Shown: positions 49,122-62,909, counted from the first letter of the stretch. The stretch is 64,000 bases of DNA from Silene conica (GCA_029255685.2 CM055320.2:9162614-9226613); one strand, 5' to 3'. Notes: a model not told the origin generated them from the letters alone. Numbers and translations are program-made.

Positions 49122-51492
49122 ATCTCCCACTTGTCCTCGACAAGTGTGCGTCACCAATTCTCTTGTCCTATTACAACCTCTCACTCAATGCAAGATGTCT
49201 CTCTGAGGTCGTACTTGCATTTGATCATATCATGAGTGGTTTCCTCGATCTGGAGAATAACTGTTTGACCGGAATTATCTACCATAGATACCTTCCGAGC
49301 GTGGCCACGCATTTCCAGTTAGCTTCTCCTCGAGTGGCCTTGAGATTTGAACAACCCTGACAAGGGGTGGAAAATTTCTATCGCACTACTTCCTTTGACT
49401 AGTCACAGTCAGTCACAGCCTGATGCAATCCCATTTGACTCCAGTTACGAAAAGTCGTAGAGAATAGATCAAGGTTATGCCTAAACTGTACCATCTTGGG
49501 AGAGTAATCTTTAGTCTAAGAATTGACTCACAAGAATACTATAGCAGCTCTCGCCACGACCCGGCTATAAAATTTCCAGAACTCTATAAGCGGTCACATT
49601 GCCCGACAGAGTGTCTCTTACAGTCTGCCTATGTGATCGACTTGTCATCACATATGACTCTATGGCACTTGAACTTGCCATCAATCGCCTCACACTCTAG
49701 TCGCTTTGAGATGTCACCTCATGTAAGTGGCTAGGGGCCATACTAAGTCAATCCAGTTCACTTATGGGGTTCAATATTGTCTCTTACAACCCATTTGGAT
49801 TCTGACAAAGTATCTTTTACTTTGAGTTAATTATAACTCAAATAATGTTGTCATGCAACAATAGTCAATACTATTACATTGCATTTGATGCACAATCATC
49901 TATTTGTATTAGTGTTTTGCGAATAACCTTTATTCATTATTGCAAAACTTACAAATTTTGGTCTCCTTCCGACTCATATTATCTCACATAATATGATCTT
50001 ATTTGAGCACATTTCTAGAACCCATTCTAGATTTTGAGATTCCTTTCCAGAGGGAAGCTCCCACTGTTATCTTGTAACTCGTGACGTATAGATATACTAG
50101 AGGGATTAAAGAATCACTCGGAATTATCTAGTCACTTATGTGCTGAAATCTATATTGTAGTTATTAGTGATTTCATCACTCTTATAATTTTCAAACATCT
50201 CGGTTATTTTATCATGGTTATTCAAAATTAACCATTTTGATTTCTAATGGGCGACCTTTTATTATCAATATAATAAAACTTCCCGTAAAGCTCCATCATC
50301 GTATGATATAAGGTATTTGATTCATCTAGAATTGAAAACCTCTTATTCTTTACACCTTAAAGAATCATCCATCCTCTCTAAATGGTAGGTTTAATTCTTT
50401 TAATGAACATTGCTCCCACTAAAATTAATATTACTCGATCTCTTAAATGAACCTTTCATTTTTCGCATGTTAAATCTTTAATTATCACTTGAATCATTAT
50501 CACCATCACTATCCCTATAGTGATCTATTTCCATTCAATCAATCATTACCCTCTTTTCATGTCTTCGTTTCCTCGAGACGAATACGACATGATTATTTTC
50601 TTATAACTACATTGAGAGAATTGAGATGATTTCTTCTCTTTTATCTTATAAATTTAGAAAAATCATTTATTAAGGAACCGGTCTTTCCTCCCGTATAGAT
50701 AGATGATTTCTCCTCTATTATCTTATAATCTTTAAAAAATCATTATCTCAGGGAGCCGATATTCCTTCCGAATTCATACGGGGTTTCATGTCTCCTCTCT
50801 TTGAAACAATGAACATAAAGAACCTTTCTTCGAGTGTCCTCCCGTAGTTTCTTCAGTGTCCTCTCGTAGTTTCTTCAAATCATTTAGGGCTCTTCTTAAG
50901 ACTCCCAAGTAGGAATCTTCTCTAAGATCCGTTATTTATATCATTGGTTTGCGAGCGAAATATTTTCTCCCACTCTATCCTTCTAACAATAACCTTTATT
51001 CGTATAAGGATAGTATTTCGATTAACCAACGTATATGAATGTTTGAAGTTTTATAGGTGTGATGAATACATTCTCATTTTCACTTAAAATGAAAATCTTA
51101 TAATGAACTAATATTGTCTCATTTTGATTGAAAGTATCTCATGGGTTGTAGTTCTCCGTTTTAATCAACACTTTGATTATATAATATTGATCGTATCAAT
51201 TGTTTATTGCGTGATTAAATCACTATTATTCATGTTTAAACAAGGCATGCAATTTATTTGAGAAATCAAAACATTGATTAAGAACAAAAGTAGTGACTCG
51301 GGTTGAAAACCAAGTCACCAATATCCAAAATTACAACCATTGTTTTAGGATTTTAATCCTTGTCTTACAAGAAAATAAATTGTTCCATAAATAAAATGCA
51401 AAATATGAAAGAAGACGATATGAAAATTAGAGGCTAGCTCTTCAAGTCTTCAATCAATTTGGATGCTACCATAGCCATCCAAGTAAGGAACT
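49122..51492 (-). other. Non-coding 3' internal region of element B
   Basis: Occupies the pol position but encodes no pol domain. It matches 6134-8419 of copy A. The part next to the LTR (49122-49810) is the most obviously conserved, including the palindrome at 49663-49680. Confidence 0.75.
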
Positions 51493-52516
51493 TCATGCTT
51501 CCTTCTCCTTGCCCTTATCGTTATTAGGAGGCGCCCCTTTAAAACAATTAAAAAGGGTAAATATCAACACATTTGTATCATTATACATAAGTTGATAAAT
51601 GACATGAATTTAAACGAGAATTATTACCTACGGCGGTTGCTTTCCCATTTTTGAGATCGCTTAAGTATTTGGGGCAATTTCTCTTCCAATGACCGATCCT
51701 CGTGCAATAATGGCACTTGTCTTCCGCTTTTGAAGACGAGGTGGAAGCGCCTTTAGAAAAGGTCTTTTCTTTGGTCGCCTTGGGCTTGAACGTTTTCTTG
51801 CCCCTGCCTTTAGAGGCATTTCTTTTGAAGCTCGTTTTCCCTTTCTTTTCGATGTTCAAAACATCCTTGGTGGAACTTTCATGAAGTCCCATGTCCCTTT
51901 CGGCCTGGACTAGCATCTTATGCAACTCATCCAACGTGGTCTCTTGGTTTCGCATATTGAAATTCACCCGGAATTGAGCATACGCTTTAACCTTATTGAG
52001 CGAGTGAAGAACTCGGTCAATAATGAGAGAGTCGGGTACATCAACGTCTTGCGCTTTTAGAGTCTCCGCGTGCTCAACGAGTTTGAGCACATGAGGGCTT
52101 ATCTTTTGTCCTTCCTTGAACGTAATGTCGAAGAAGGCGGAAGCCGCCTCATATTGGATCACCCTTGGAGTTTGCGAAAACATGGTCGCAAGCTTGGTGT
52201 ATATCTCATACGATGTGGTCAACTTAATCATACTCCTTTGGAGATCCGGCTCCATGGAGAAGATGAGCACATTTTTAAGAGCGGAGGACTCTTTCATGTA
52301 GGCTTCATAGGCCTCACGATTTTGGACCGATGAACGAGCGGTCGGAGCGGGAGGAGCGGCTTCAGATAGGTAACGACTCTTATCGTCACCTTGAGCGGCC
52401 AAAAGCAATTGCGCATCCCAATCCTTAAAATTGGAACCATGCTTATCGAGTTTGCAACGATCCATAAAGGATCGAAGCCATGATACGTTAGTGAGAGGTG
52501 GAGCGTTGGTTGCCAT
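51493..52516 (-). CDS. Copia-type Gag, intact, probably spliced near its end
   Basis: ATG at 52516 (minus). Unspliced, the frame is 311 codons ending at 51581. A GT...AG intron (51627 down to 51537) placed as in copy A would join 52516-51628 to 51536-51493 and give a 310-residue product ending in a Pro/Asn/Lys/Glu-rich tail. Domains: copia-type gag fold over about residues 10-215, basic Lys/Arg-rich linker 220-260, CCHC zinc knuckle C268-C281 (C-X2-C-X4-H-X4-C). Gag would assemble particles and bind element RNA in the cytoplasm. There is no downstream pol, so reverse transcriptase and integrase must come from another element. Intact Gag in a young copy suggests selection on, or recent use of, this protein. 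Confidence 0.92.
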
Positions 52517-54940
52517 TGTCGATGTTGAAAATTAAACTACAATAAAATGAAGGAAATAAAACAACATCATTTTAAAATTCATAATTTAAACTAAAACTTA
52601 AACAAGTTTAGTTATATATTTACTTAATGATCTCTTACCCAATTAAGTAAACAATCCCGAGACCCAAACCCATACTAATCCGGGCACGGTGTAGCCGATT
52701 CAACCCGTATCGGTATAATTTGGTGGATTAACCCTTTAATCGGTTCTTCTCTTAGAACTCTCGGTCGACAATTTTCTTAAAATTATCTTTAGCCCGAGCT
52801 TATTGCAACTACGGTTACGAATACTTTCGTTGAGATCAACCAAATTTCAAGGTGTAATCTTATTACCCCACTTACCCAACGTGACAATTTTAGTACCCCG
52901 GTGTAGCCGAGCCTACGTTCTTGTGAAGAAGGGCTTCATGGGTCCGTACTTTTTGGTAAGGCTAAGTCTCAATATTTATATGTAAGAGATCTAGTCAAAT
53001 TATTATCTATCTCCGTTTAAGTGAACTAAGTCGGTGAATTATCGATAAAATAAAAGACTAGGTCGACTAAATCGAAAATGCATGAGAAGATATGTGACGA
53101 TTTGGCTATGCATGCAAACATATAAAAAGCAAAAATAAAAGCATAAAATAAACCCTAGTATGGCCTTTCCTAGAAAAGAAATAATAAAAGTACAAATTCG
53201 GAAACCAACTCCTTTGGTCCCTTGAACTTCACACGGCACGCACTTCGAGGTAAACACCGTCTTGTCGGAATTCCTTTCCGAATGGCACCGTCTTCAAGGA
53301 ACTCCGGATTTTACAAAATTACAACTTTTCTAGTCTAATTTATACATTATAAAATAGAAATAAATTACAATTGGGTGATACGAGATCACAAAATTACAAC
53401 CGAATCGGTAACCCCTTACATTACGGGAAATACCGATTAAAAACTAAGGCCATACTAAGTAAATTACATAATTCCCAAAATTACGTAAATAAAATCATGA
53501 CATTCATAATTAAAATATGCAATGCTTATAAATATATGAACTATCATGCAAATCCTAAGCCAAATCGTCCTATTTAAAACACTTATTTAAATAGTTATCG
53601 CAAACCTCGGTTTATGGAATCGCGTGTTTTAACGGTTAACAACACTATGCATTATATGAAACGGTTTTCATCCTTAAGTTAATCATCCTAACTCTTATAG
53701 GTTTCAAAATTTAGTCTCACTCAAACTTTGAACATGACTTAACTTAATATATTTCAATATTGATCGGTATTACTCGGTTTTATGGGAAAAATAATATAAA
53801 AATCCGAAAGAGTCATTAAAATTTCAAAAAATTCAAAATTCAAATTTTGAAACTTTCAGAATGTTCTTAAAATTTCAGAACCTTAAAAATATTAGTATTT
53901 ATACGGTTTTAACATTATTTCGAAAATAATACGTAAAACGAGCATTTTTAAGTCGGAAAATCCAATAATTAACTTCATAAATGCAAATAAAATACTAATA
54001 AAAATTTTTACACTTTCCAAAACACTTTAAGAAGACAAAATGGACAGAAAAATAAATTACACTCTGCCCAAGAGCCGAAACTTTAATTAAAAGACTCTTA
54101 TTATTTTTAATTTTAAATGCAACTTTTCAACAATTAAAATTAAATTAAATCAGAAACTTTTGGCTCCCAAGAAAATTTCAGTGATGAACATATCATATAT
54201 TAGTATTATGGGTCAAATTTTTCGGCCATTTTAACAACTATTGCAAATTTTAACGATTTTCGTCATATATTGTACGATTTTAACCTTTAAAATTATTTCT
54301 CAAGCATAAAATAAGATAAAATTCTCGAAAATTTTATACATGCTGGAAATAATATATATGACATCGTGTTAAATTTTTATGGCCAAATTCCAACTTAAAC
54401 TATTAAAGTCGAAATTATGTCACTAATTACCCGATTTTTACATTAAAAATCTATAATATTGCAATATTTGAGATAAATTTAACATAACTTTTAAATATTG
54501 CATGTGACATCCTCATAAATGTTTATAGTCAAATTCATAATATAACTATTTTAACCCATTTTTATTCATCTTATTGCATTTTAACACTTAAAATTCATAT
54601 CACACGTTTTATAAGTCCATAATTTACGAAAATTCATATTCATATTATAGAAAATACATGTGATAACATACTGAAAAATCTAGGCCAAAAGATGATTTTA
54701 GCTATTTTTCCCAAAATAAACGACTTTAACCATTAAAACTTTATAAAATCCGAGATTTAATATACCATTAATCAATATTCATGCAAAATAAATTCCAAAT
54801 ATTCTAAAAAATTTTAGAAAACAGTAGATATTCATGCTAAATTAATTTCGTGCATATCATATATTAAACGAAAATGCCAAATTTTATTTTGTTATCACTA
54901 TAACTCCGTAAAAACGTAAACGGAAAGCATGCAAACAACC
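52517..54940 (-). other. Long non-coding leader of element B
   Basis: About 2.4 kb without coding capacity, aligned along its length with 2683-5111 of copy A. Confidence 0.7.
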
Positions 54941-54958
54941 TATTGCACTGATACCAAT

Positions 54959-56200
54959 TGTTAGGTTTTTAGTTGCTCATAAACTAATCTTTTAGTCATA
55001 CTAAACTAACCTTGTAATTAACATTTTAAATTACTTGTTAAAGATCTTATGCATGCTTTGAAAATGCGGAAATAAGAGAGTATTCGAACCCTTACACACG
55101 GTCCGAATATTTAGCAAGGATGATCCTCCTAGTACCCAAATAAGAATACCTCCTTTGGATGCACCAAGACAGCCCCTTGAAAGATCCGAAATCTCGAGTA
55201 GGCTAGCACAAGAAAACGGAATTTCCTTAAACAATATAAGTTCTAATAATATGAACTTAGTATACTAATTTATATCTCTTAATATAATTAGTATGAATAT
55301 TATCTTATAATGTTACTAAGAGGATTTGATGTTGATTAATTTTCTCACCCTTAGAAAATTTCAAGCATGAGCATTAGTATGAATTATGCACAACTTACAT
55401 ATTTATGTAAGTGTGGCTTAGGGTTTAAGGGGGCCGGGTATGGGGAAGAACAAGAGGGAACATCTCCTCTTTTCTATGTGGCTAGGGTGGCTCTAGGTTG
55501 GTGTCTCAAGGATAATGTCTCAACATAATGATTATAGTGTGTTTAATACACTAATCACCCACACAACCACCTCCACTAGCCGGCCACTTAATCCATAAAA
55601 TGGATTCCATTTTACAAGTTTGTCAATTGTATAATGTGACATCTTATATGTCACATAGTAATAACATTATCTTAATATAAATATTTATCATATAAATATT
55701 ATATATATATATATATATATATAATTAAATAAATCATATTTATCAATTGACAAGTAATTCGAAATTACAAATATAAAATGATAATTTATCGTCAAAACTA
55801 TTTACAACCTTTGTATTAATTTCAACCCAATTCATTCTAATAACGATATAATAAAATATCGTTCAATGTTTAACAATCGACACATTTCAATTTTAAACAT
55901 AAATCTTACATTAAGATTTAACCTCTAATTTCTCGATATACGAGTTTAAGGAATATGAACAAATCGTATCAATATACATTTGATCACTATTATCATTTAA
56001 GGGAATTGTCCTAAAGGTGTGACCTTAAGGGATCAACTGACCACCACCGTCATACGACAGTAATGTCAAACTCTAGCTAGCCAATCATTACCGATTAATG
56101 TTGGTCAGTTGACTAATATAAATCGTATCACCCCTTGCGTATTCTCGTCATGAGATTTAATTACGTGATCGCACCATTGTTGAGGACACAAATCCCAACA
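54959..56200 (-). repeat. 5' LTR of gag-only element B
   Basis: 1242 bp; shorter than its partner mainly because of a shorter (TA)n tract near 55700. Confidence 0.93.
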
Positions 56201-56205
56201 CTCGG

Positions 56206-57357
56206 AATGTCCGAGGTAGTGAATAACAAAGTAAACAAACCAAGGTACTTTATATAAAAACTGATTAAATTTAAATACTTGATATTACAACTATTACGCA
56301 AAGAATAAAAGTACAACTGATAACCTCTAAATATGTGACCTAATTCTAAGTAGGTCTAAGCCATGTCTCTCTCCTTGCCCAAGCTCCTAGTCCATCTGTC
56401 TCTGACCTGTAGAATCTACTCCCCATTCCGGATCATCGTAGGTGTACACGAATACACTGTCAACCTCGCGGTTGAGTAGGATAACACAATAATAAATAAT
56501 GCAACAAATATGATATGCAAATGCCATGATATGCTCGAGCTCAATCACAATCTCAATCTCAAACCCGAAACACCCAGCCATACCGAACCTCCCGGCAGAC
56601 TATAATCGGTTGTCGCCGAACACCAGCTCAACAGCTGATAAGACACCAGGCCTGGTCTGCAGAACCACCCTGGGCTTTATATCAGAACAACATCTGATTC
56701 ACATCTTTCTCAGTAACCAATGCATATGCTATGCTCATGAATGCAACAATACTCTTAATCAATCATACTATTAAATAATGCAATGCTCATGCCACTAATA
56801 ATAATCAACACTCATTCCAACCAATATCATTATCATATCAATCATGCTCAGCATCCATAACACACAATTTAACACTCATTCAAAACACATCATAGAGTAT
56901 AGTGCCAGTGTATCCTACCTGGATATCAATATAATCCAATAGCAAGCCAGCAAGTAACCGAATTATGCCACGTCAACATCGTCACCTAACAATTATAATA
57001 TACTTAATCACTAACTAATACAATTGTGCAACTAATATCAAACATCAATTATTCAAATTAACTATTTAGATCATATATTACGCATAACGAGGCTAGACTA
57101 AATATGACTACTTCAATTAAATAAACGAACATAGAAACTATAATCGAACTATTGATAACCGTCACATTCATGTACAATAAAATTTACTTAACGATTAAAT
57201 AAAATGTCATGAACAAAATTACTAATAATGACATGTCGACACTAACAATATTATGAAAATAACATGTTAATAATAACCATCACATAATACATTTATAAGT
57301 ACTAATAACTTGTACCAAATAATACTACTAAGAATAATACAACATTAGTAGTAGTAA

Positions 57358-57399
<42 letters not shown>

Positions 57400-57514
57400 A
57401 AAAATAATGAGAACAAAGAATACTAATACTACTACTACTAATAATAATATATATTAGTAATAATAATAATAATCACCAAAACCACGTTCAACACTACTAA
57501 TACAATAATAATAA

Positions 57515-57550
<36 letters not shown>

Positions 57551-59049
57551 TATACTATTACGTAGGTAGTGGCAATTGGCAAAGACCAAACCCAATACTT
57601 CGTATAATAATACATCACCACCAATCAGCCCCTAGACTTTCGTATACCTATATTCACGACCACACCACCATTATCCAGGCCACCCACGACCACCAACAAG
57701 GGTGCCATCTTCCCGCCTGCATCACCAACTACGCATTCCACTTCCTGGCCACCACCGACAGCCCTCACGACCACGACAATTCCGTCCCTGCCCTAACCGC
57801 CTGTACTAAATGCCGAAACCGCGCTCTGGATTCTTACTCCGGCAACTACCACGTGAATCACCAACAACCACCCTCCTAGGACACCTACCCATAACCGCCC
57901 TAACCCGACTAACACAACCCCGTAGACCACCGCTCCTCTCGTGGTTCCCACGACGAGAATTACCCATCTCAAACCTCACGACTACACCCATAAATACCTC
58001 ACGACTCCATTTTTTTACTCCCGTCATGGTGGTGTCCTCCACCACCAGTGACCACCACAACCCCTCCTTAGGTTCAACTTAACCACCAAGCACCAACTCA
58101 TCCTAATCTAATCGAAACCAGTCCTCAAATCAGCAACGAACACAATTAATTCACTCCCGCGACCCTCTGTTTTATCCGTCGCCGTAAGGATTCCTGCCAC
58201 CAACGGCCGCCACCACTACACCCAGTAACCACCCAACATTAACCCAGTAACCACCCGACATCAACCCAGATCATTCACGTATGCCTATGGTCAGATATTC
58301 GGGAATTACTCAATTATATACATAAGACGGTCGCAAATAATAAAACGATAAACGAAGCGATAAAACCATATATAACATGACGTACCTTGATAAACCGACA
58401 TTTTAAATAAATGAGGAAGCAATTGATCGGGATGTAGAAAGCATTTGATTTGGGTTGAACACAACGGAAGCAAAAGAAGGAACGAGGAGGATGAGTAAAC
58501 GGCTGTTAAGACGAGGTAGGGACGTACGTTGTATAGCATATGTATTAGGTTTAGAAAATAAGAAATAAGGCAATTAAGTTTTTGTTTACCTTATTTAAAA
58601 TATGTAATATAGTATTAGTAAATACTAATTAATTAGTTACAAAAATATAAATATTATTAGTACAGTAGCATTTATTTCGGTCCATATAATAAATTATAAA
58701 AATATTAAAATATTAGTGACTACAAAGAATATATATAAAAAATAGAATTTAAATACAATTATGACTTAAATAAAATAGAACTTGAATATAGATAAGAAAT
58801 AAATAATAAATAGGAAATATATTTAATTATAAATATATTATTAAAATTAAAGAAATACGAATAAAATGCTATTTTATGAAATAATCATGAAATACAAATG
58901 GTGATTATGAAATATGAAATAATCGTATAAATACGATTTATAAAACAATAAGAGTTTACGTAAAATACTTTATAAACATTCCGTTTGAAATACGCGTATA
59001 AAACACGGTTTGACTGTCGTTGACCGAGGCTAACATACGGGGTATTACA
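56206..59049. other. Remainder of the probable solo LTR; no gene
   Basis: (ATA/TAA)n microsatellites at about 57360-57400 and 57510-57550. The overlapping frames on both strands at 57806-58082 in C-rich sequence look fortuitous. AT-rich tail to 59049. Confidence 0.6.
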
Positions 59050-60413
59050 CTGATGCATTAGCCAATCTGGGGGGCTACGTTCAATCCAGGAGAAATTTCT
59101 GCAATCCCAATCATCCATGTGCTGGAACCTTCAACTTCAGGACAAGATCCAGAAGTTGACACATCCAGCACCCAGTGGGAAGTGGAGGCAGGGATACTCA
59201 GCAATACTGTTAGCCAGGAGGAAACCCCAGATTGGAGAACCCCGTACATCGAGTGGTTGACAAACGACGTCCTTCCCCCAGAAAAGAAAGAGGTAAGGGG
59301 ATTTAAAATGAAAGCATCCAGATTTACACTAATAGATGGAATCTTGTTAAGGAAATCACTGGCTGGACCCTACCTTCGATGTCTGGGAGAAAAAGAAAGT
59401 CAGGCTATCTTGCATGACCTCCACAGTGGCGAGTGTGGAAATCATGCAGGGGCAGGAGCTTATCCAACAAAGCACTCAGACAAGGATACTTCTGGCCAAC
59501 AATTCGAAAGGATGCTATGGAATTTGCAAAAAAGTGCCAACCCTGTCAGAAACACGCGCATGTAGTACATCAGCCTGCAGAACCTCTACACCTAGTTATA
59601 TCACCATGGCCCTTCATGAAGTGAGGAATGGATATCGTGGGACCCCTGCCAAGGCCACCAGGAAAAAAGACCTACATGCTAGCACTAACGGATTACTTTT
59701 CCAAATGGATAGAAGCAGAGGCCTTCCCCAAGGTCACAGAAAATCAGGTGATATCTTTCCTTAAGCGTAATATAATCTGTAGGTTTGACATATCTTCTGA
59801 AATAGTCGGTGATAATGGTTCTCAGTTCATATCCAATAAGACAGAGGCATTTTGTGTTGGTTGGAACATTTCATTGTTAAAAGCTGCTCCCAGGTACCCC
59901 CAGACCAATGGTCAAGCTGAATCCAGCAACCGGATTGTCATGGATAACCTAAAAAGAAGGCTGGAAGAAGCAGGAGGCAGATGGGAAGAAGAGCTACCCC
60001 TCGTCCTGTGGTCAGACAGAACAACGCCAAAGGTTGCAACATGCCAAACACCCTTCAGCCTGGTGTTTGAGGCTGAGGCAGTAATCCCATCAGAGGTCAG
60101 GATCCCAACACAAAGGTACGGATGCCTGACAGAAGAACGCAACCAGACAGAAATGGCCAGTAGCCTGGATACCATAGATGAACTCAGAACAAGCGCTCAA
60201 ATCAGAATAGCATCATACAAGCAGATGGTAGCACGAGCATACAACAAAAATGTTAAGGTCAGGACCCTGCAGGTGGGAGATCTAGTTCTCAGGAAAGTCT
60301 TCCAGAACACCAAGAACCATCAAGTAGGAAAGTTTGCATATAATTGGGAAGGACCATACCAGGTGGAAAGTACAACTGGGAGTGGCTCCTACAGACTCAT
60401 GGACATGGAGGCC
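59050..60413 (+). pseudogene. Gypsy integrase, degenerate
   Basis: Resumes the polyprotein split at 47800 (ALANLG at 59055). A run of G at about 59067-59072 carries a likely one-base frameshift before FNPGEISAIP. The zinc-binding HHCC region (LHDLHSGECGNHAGA, then CQPCQKH in another frame) is frameshifted near 59450. After a stop at 59622-59624 where Trp is expected, the catalytic core is intact: MDIVGPLP, VGDNGSQF, and Glu in QAESSNR. The C-terminal domain follows (YNWEGPYQVE) until the frame is truncated at 60413 by the CACTA insertion. Confidence 0.88.
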
Positions 60414-60429
60414 CACTAGTAGAAAAATA

Positions 60430-60595
60430 CTCTTTTGCGGCTATTTATTTGAGGCATTTTAGCCTAATGGAAGCAAATAACTTTTCTCTTTTTTATAAAT
60501 CATATTACTATTTGCGGCGTTTTTGTAACAAAACGCCTCAAATAGAGCATTTGCGGCGTTTAGACTCCAAAACGCCTCAAATAGACCAAATTTAA
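60430..60595. repeat. Subterminal inverted repeats of the CACTA element
   Basis: Alternating TTTGCGGCGTTT and AAACGCCTCAAATAG words in hairpin-forming pairs immediately inside the CACTAG terminus. Confidence 0.7.
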
Positions 60596-61217
60596 ATAAA
60601 AACATATTTTAATTAATAAACTCACTCCATAGTCCATAATCCTATCTATCTCACTCGCACTGTAATACAAAAGGAAATAAAGAACTCACCTCATCACCCT
60701 CTCCATCGTCACCGACCACCACGAAAAACACCTCGCCATCGTCTCCTCGTCACGTGCCGTGTACTTTTACCTGAATATTAGGTATGTGAAATTCGATCTG
60801 TTCTATGGTTTACTTTTCGATTAATTGCAGTGTCGATTTTTAGGGTTGATGTTTGCTTTGGATTAATTATTTTAGTTAGGTTTATACTTAGTTTCGAATA
60901 TATGAAGTGTTGATTTTGGAATACAATTTGGTTAAATGTTAGGGTTTATGTTTGTTTTTTACTAATAATTTTTGTTAGGGTTATGTTTATTTTTGATGAA
61001 TTAACTAACTTTTATTCATTGATTACTCTAATTTTTGTTAGGGTTTATGTTTATTTGGTTTAGCCACGAGCACTGAGTGTTTACAGAATCATTTTGTACC
61101 AACCGGGGTTCTCTTTAAGGTCTTTGTGCCTTGGTTGCTCGACATCCTACCGGGCTATTAGAGCCAGGTTTTTTAAATTGGTAGGGAAAATTAGATTTTG
61201 GTATATGTTTCCATTCC

Positions 61218-62721
61218 TTTGATGCGATGCGACTGGTTCAGGCAGCCGGGCTTAAGGCTGACTGCAAACTTTACATTACCCTAATATCAAATTGTGCAAA
61301 AAGTGGGAAAATTGATACAATGTTTGAAGTAAGTCTGTATCATTACTGGTTCTTGGATGTAAGTTTTTATGGTTGTCATCCTCAGCATGTGCTCCCCTCA
61401 TGAATCTTGTCCATTAGGTCTTTCATGAAATGGTAAACACTGGAGAGGAACCAAATCTCCATACATATGGAGCTCTTATTGATGGTTGTCACTTTACCTG
61501 TCAATGTTATTGAGACAAATGATGCAGTGTCTAAAGTACTAGAAATCCCTATCACAAAGGATACTGATCATGAAATTCCAAAACACGAGCATTACGAAGG
61601 GAAAACTAGCATCGATGGAAATAGTGAACCATCCAGGGAGTGATCCTCCTTTCCATGATGCTTAGAATATTTCTCATGAGGTACCAGATATGCATACAAT
61701 GCAAATCAACGGGAAACACACTTCATCTTCGTATATGATTTCCTACAATCGCTTGCTAAAAAAGGCGAGGTAGATTACAAATCAAACTGTTTTGTGTTGC
61801 TTTGTTTTTCTTTTTGGAAATTTATGTCTACAAGTTCCTTATATTAGAAACATTTTTTAATAGCAGTAGCAAATACTCAGATTGATATGTTTATACATGT
61901 AGTGAAGCTGCTGAAAATTGATGCCTCACATTAGTTCTTTTTTGCATTGTTCATTTTCTTTTCCTGTTGTTCTCTCTGTCTCACTAATTTTCTTGTCTAA
62001 TGTACCCTGGTTCTTATTTTTCAGGTTACATGAATGCATAGAGTTGCTTGAAGACATGGATAGTAAAGATATATTATATATGAGTAAGGTTATGGTGCAA
62101 CTTTGACCCCTTTCTATATGCTTGAGATGTATGTAACCATTTAGGGATTAATAAACTATTTTTCCAATGTGATGATTTTTAAGTGGTTTGGTTTCAGATA
62201 TACCATGCTAAATTCTTTAACATATGCCGAGAACAGAAGACAGTCAAAGAAGCCTTTGCTTTTGCCAAGCTGATTCCAAATCCTACTCTAAGTACATTCA
62301 ATATGCTTATGTCTGTTTGTTCTGCTGCTCAAGATTCAGAGGGTAAATTCACGCTTTAAACGGCAATTTGTCTGGCTTCATGCTGTTCAATTTTTTTTAT
62401 TTTATCAAGTGTTCGCATGTTTATTGTAAATACAATATACATCAAAATGGTTCATCAACCTGTAATAGTACTGACTAAACGAATTCAGGTGCATTTGATG
62501 CGATGCGACTGGTTCGGGCAGCCGGGCTTAAGGCTGACCGCAAACTTTACACTACCCTAATATTAACTTGTGCAAAAAGTGGGAAAGTTGATACAATGTT
62601 TGAAGTAAGTCTGTACCATTACTGGTTCTTGATGGTAAATTTGTATGGTTGTCATCCTCAGCATATGACCCCTCATGAATCTTCTCCATTAGGTCTTTCA
62701 TGAAATGGTAAATAGTGGGCA
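61218..62721 (+). pseudogene. MRL1: Scrambled exons of an MRL1-like pentatricopeptide gene
   Basis: Exons with good GT/AG borders: ...-61769 (YNRLLKK), 62025-62088 (LHECIELLEDMDSKD), 62198-62342 (VKEAFAFAKLIPNPTLSTFN, MLMSVCSAAQDSEG), 62489-62604 (AMRLVRAAGLKAD, CAKSGKVDTMFE) and the start of the next at 62693 (VFHEMVN). This series matches the PPR region of MRL1, the chloroplast factor that stabilises rbcL mRNA. A second copy of the last two exons lies upstream at 61218-61328 and 61418-61490, extending to LHTYGALIDG, so exon order is wrong. The acidic upstream exon (about 61495-61769) has an in-frame TGA near 61650. It cannot encode MRL1. Context suggests capture by the CACTA element. Confidence 0.78.
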
Positions 62722-62909
62722 GAACACTCACTATTGGTCAAATGCAAGGCAAGTTTCAAATGGTAGTTGTTAGATATACAGGACATGCCATTCAGGTTGT
62801 TGAGTAATACTTCTGCATGTGGCCATAGTTTACTTTTATTTGCTTTTATCTGTCATGTATGCTGAAGAATTGTGGAGAAAATGTTTAAGCTTCACGAATG
62901 TCTTTTCAG

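Larger units (their letters stand above)
47872..56200 (-). mobile_element. Gag-only (TR-GAG-like) LTR retrotransposon, copy B
   Basis: 8329 bp with LTRs 47872-49121 and 54959-56200, both (minus strand) starting TGTTGGGATTTGTG and ending CCTAACA. Target duplication CTCGG at 47867-47871 and 56201-56205. Primer site (minus TGGTATCAGTG) is next to 54959; polypurine tract (minus GTGGGAGATT) is next to 49121. Its one gene, gag, is intact. No pol. LTRs differ by about eight substitutions and by the length of a (TA)n tract, so it is younger than copy A. Inserted in the opposite orientation to copy A, within the probable solo LTR. Confidence 0.93.
47801..59049. repeat. Probable solo LTR (~2.9 kb) of a gypsy element, split by gag-only element B
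   Basis: Begins TGTAACACCCCCATTT and ends GGGGTATTACA, flanked by CTGAT at 47796-47800 and 59050-59054. Excluding element B and its extra TSD it is about 2.9 kb, with no internal coding domain and no second LTR. Long LTRs starting TGTAACACCCC are common in plant Tat-type gypsy elements. Contents include ATA/TAA microsatellites and a C-rich stretch near 57600-58280. Confidence 0.8.
42756..60413 (+). mobile_element. Decayed Ty3/gypsy element, Tat type, split by nested insertions
   Basis: Candidate left LTR 42756-43308, primer-site-like TGGCGCCCACCGTGGGGC at 43312-43329, then gag, protease, reverse transcriptase, RNase H, a second (archaeal-type) RNase H and integrase in gypsy order. The two RNase H domains and the CDFHEE-GHTTEDC Gag motif point to the Tat group (Retand/Ogre relatives). 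Many stops and frameshifts. Between RNase H and integrase it carries a probable solo LTR (47801-59049) with a gag-only element inside. At 60414 it is broken by a CACTA transposon; its remaining 3' part would lie beyond the window. Confidence 0.88.

Noticed and set aside
57806-58082. Mirror-image frames of 84 and 90 codons in C-rich sequence
   Set aside because: Antisense pair inside a probable solo LTR with no protein similarity; explained by base composition.
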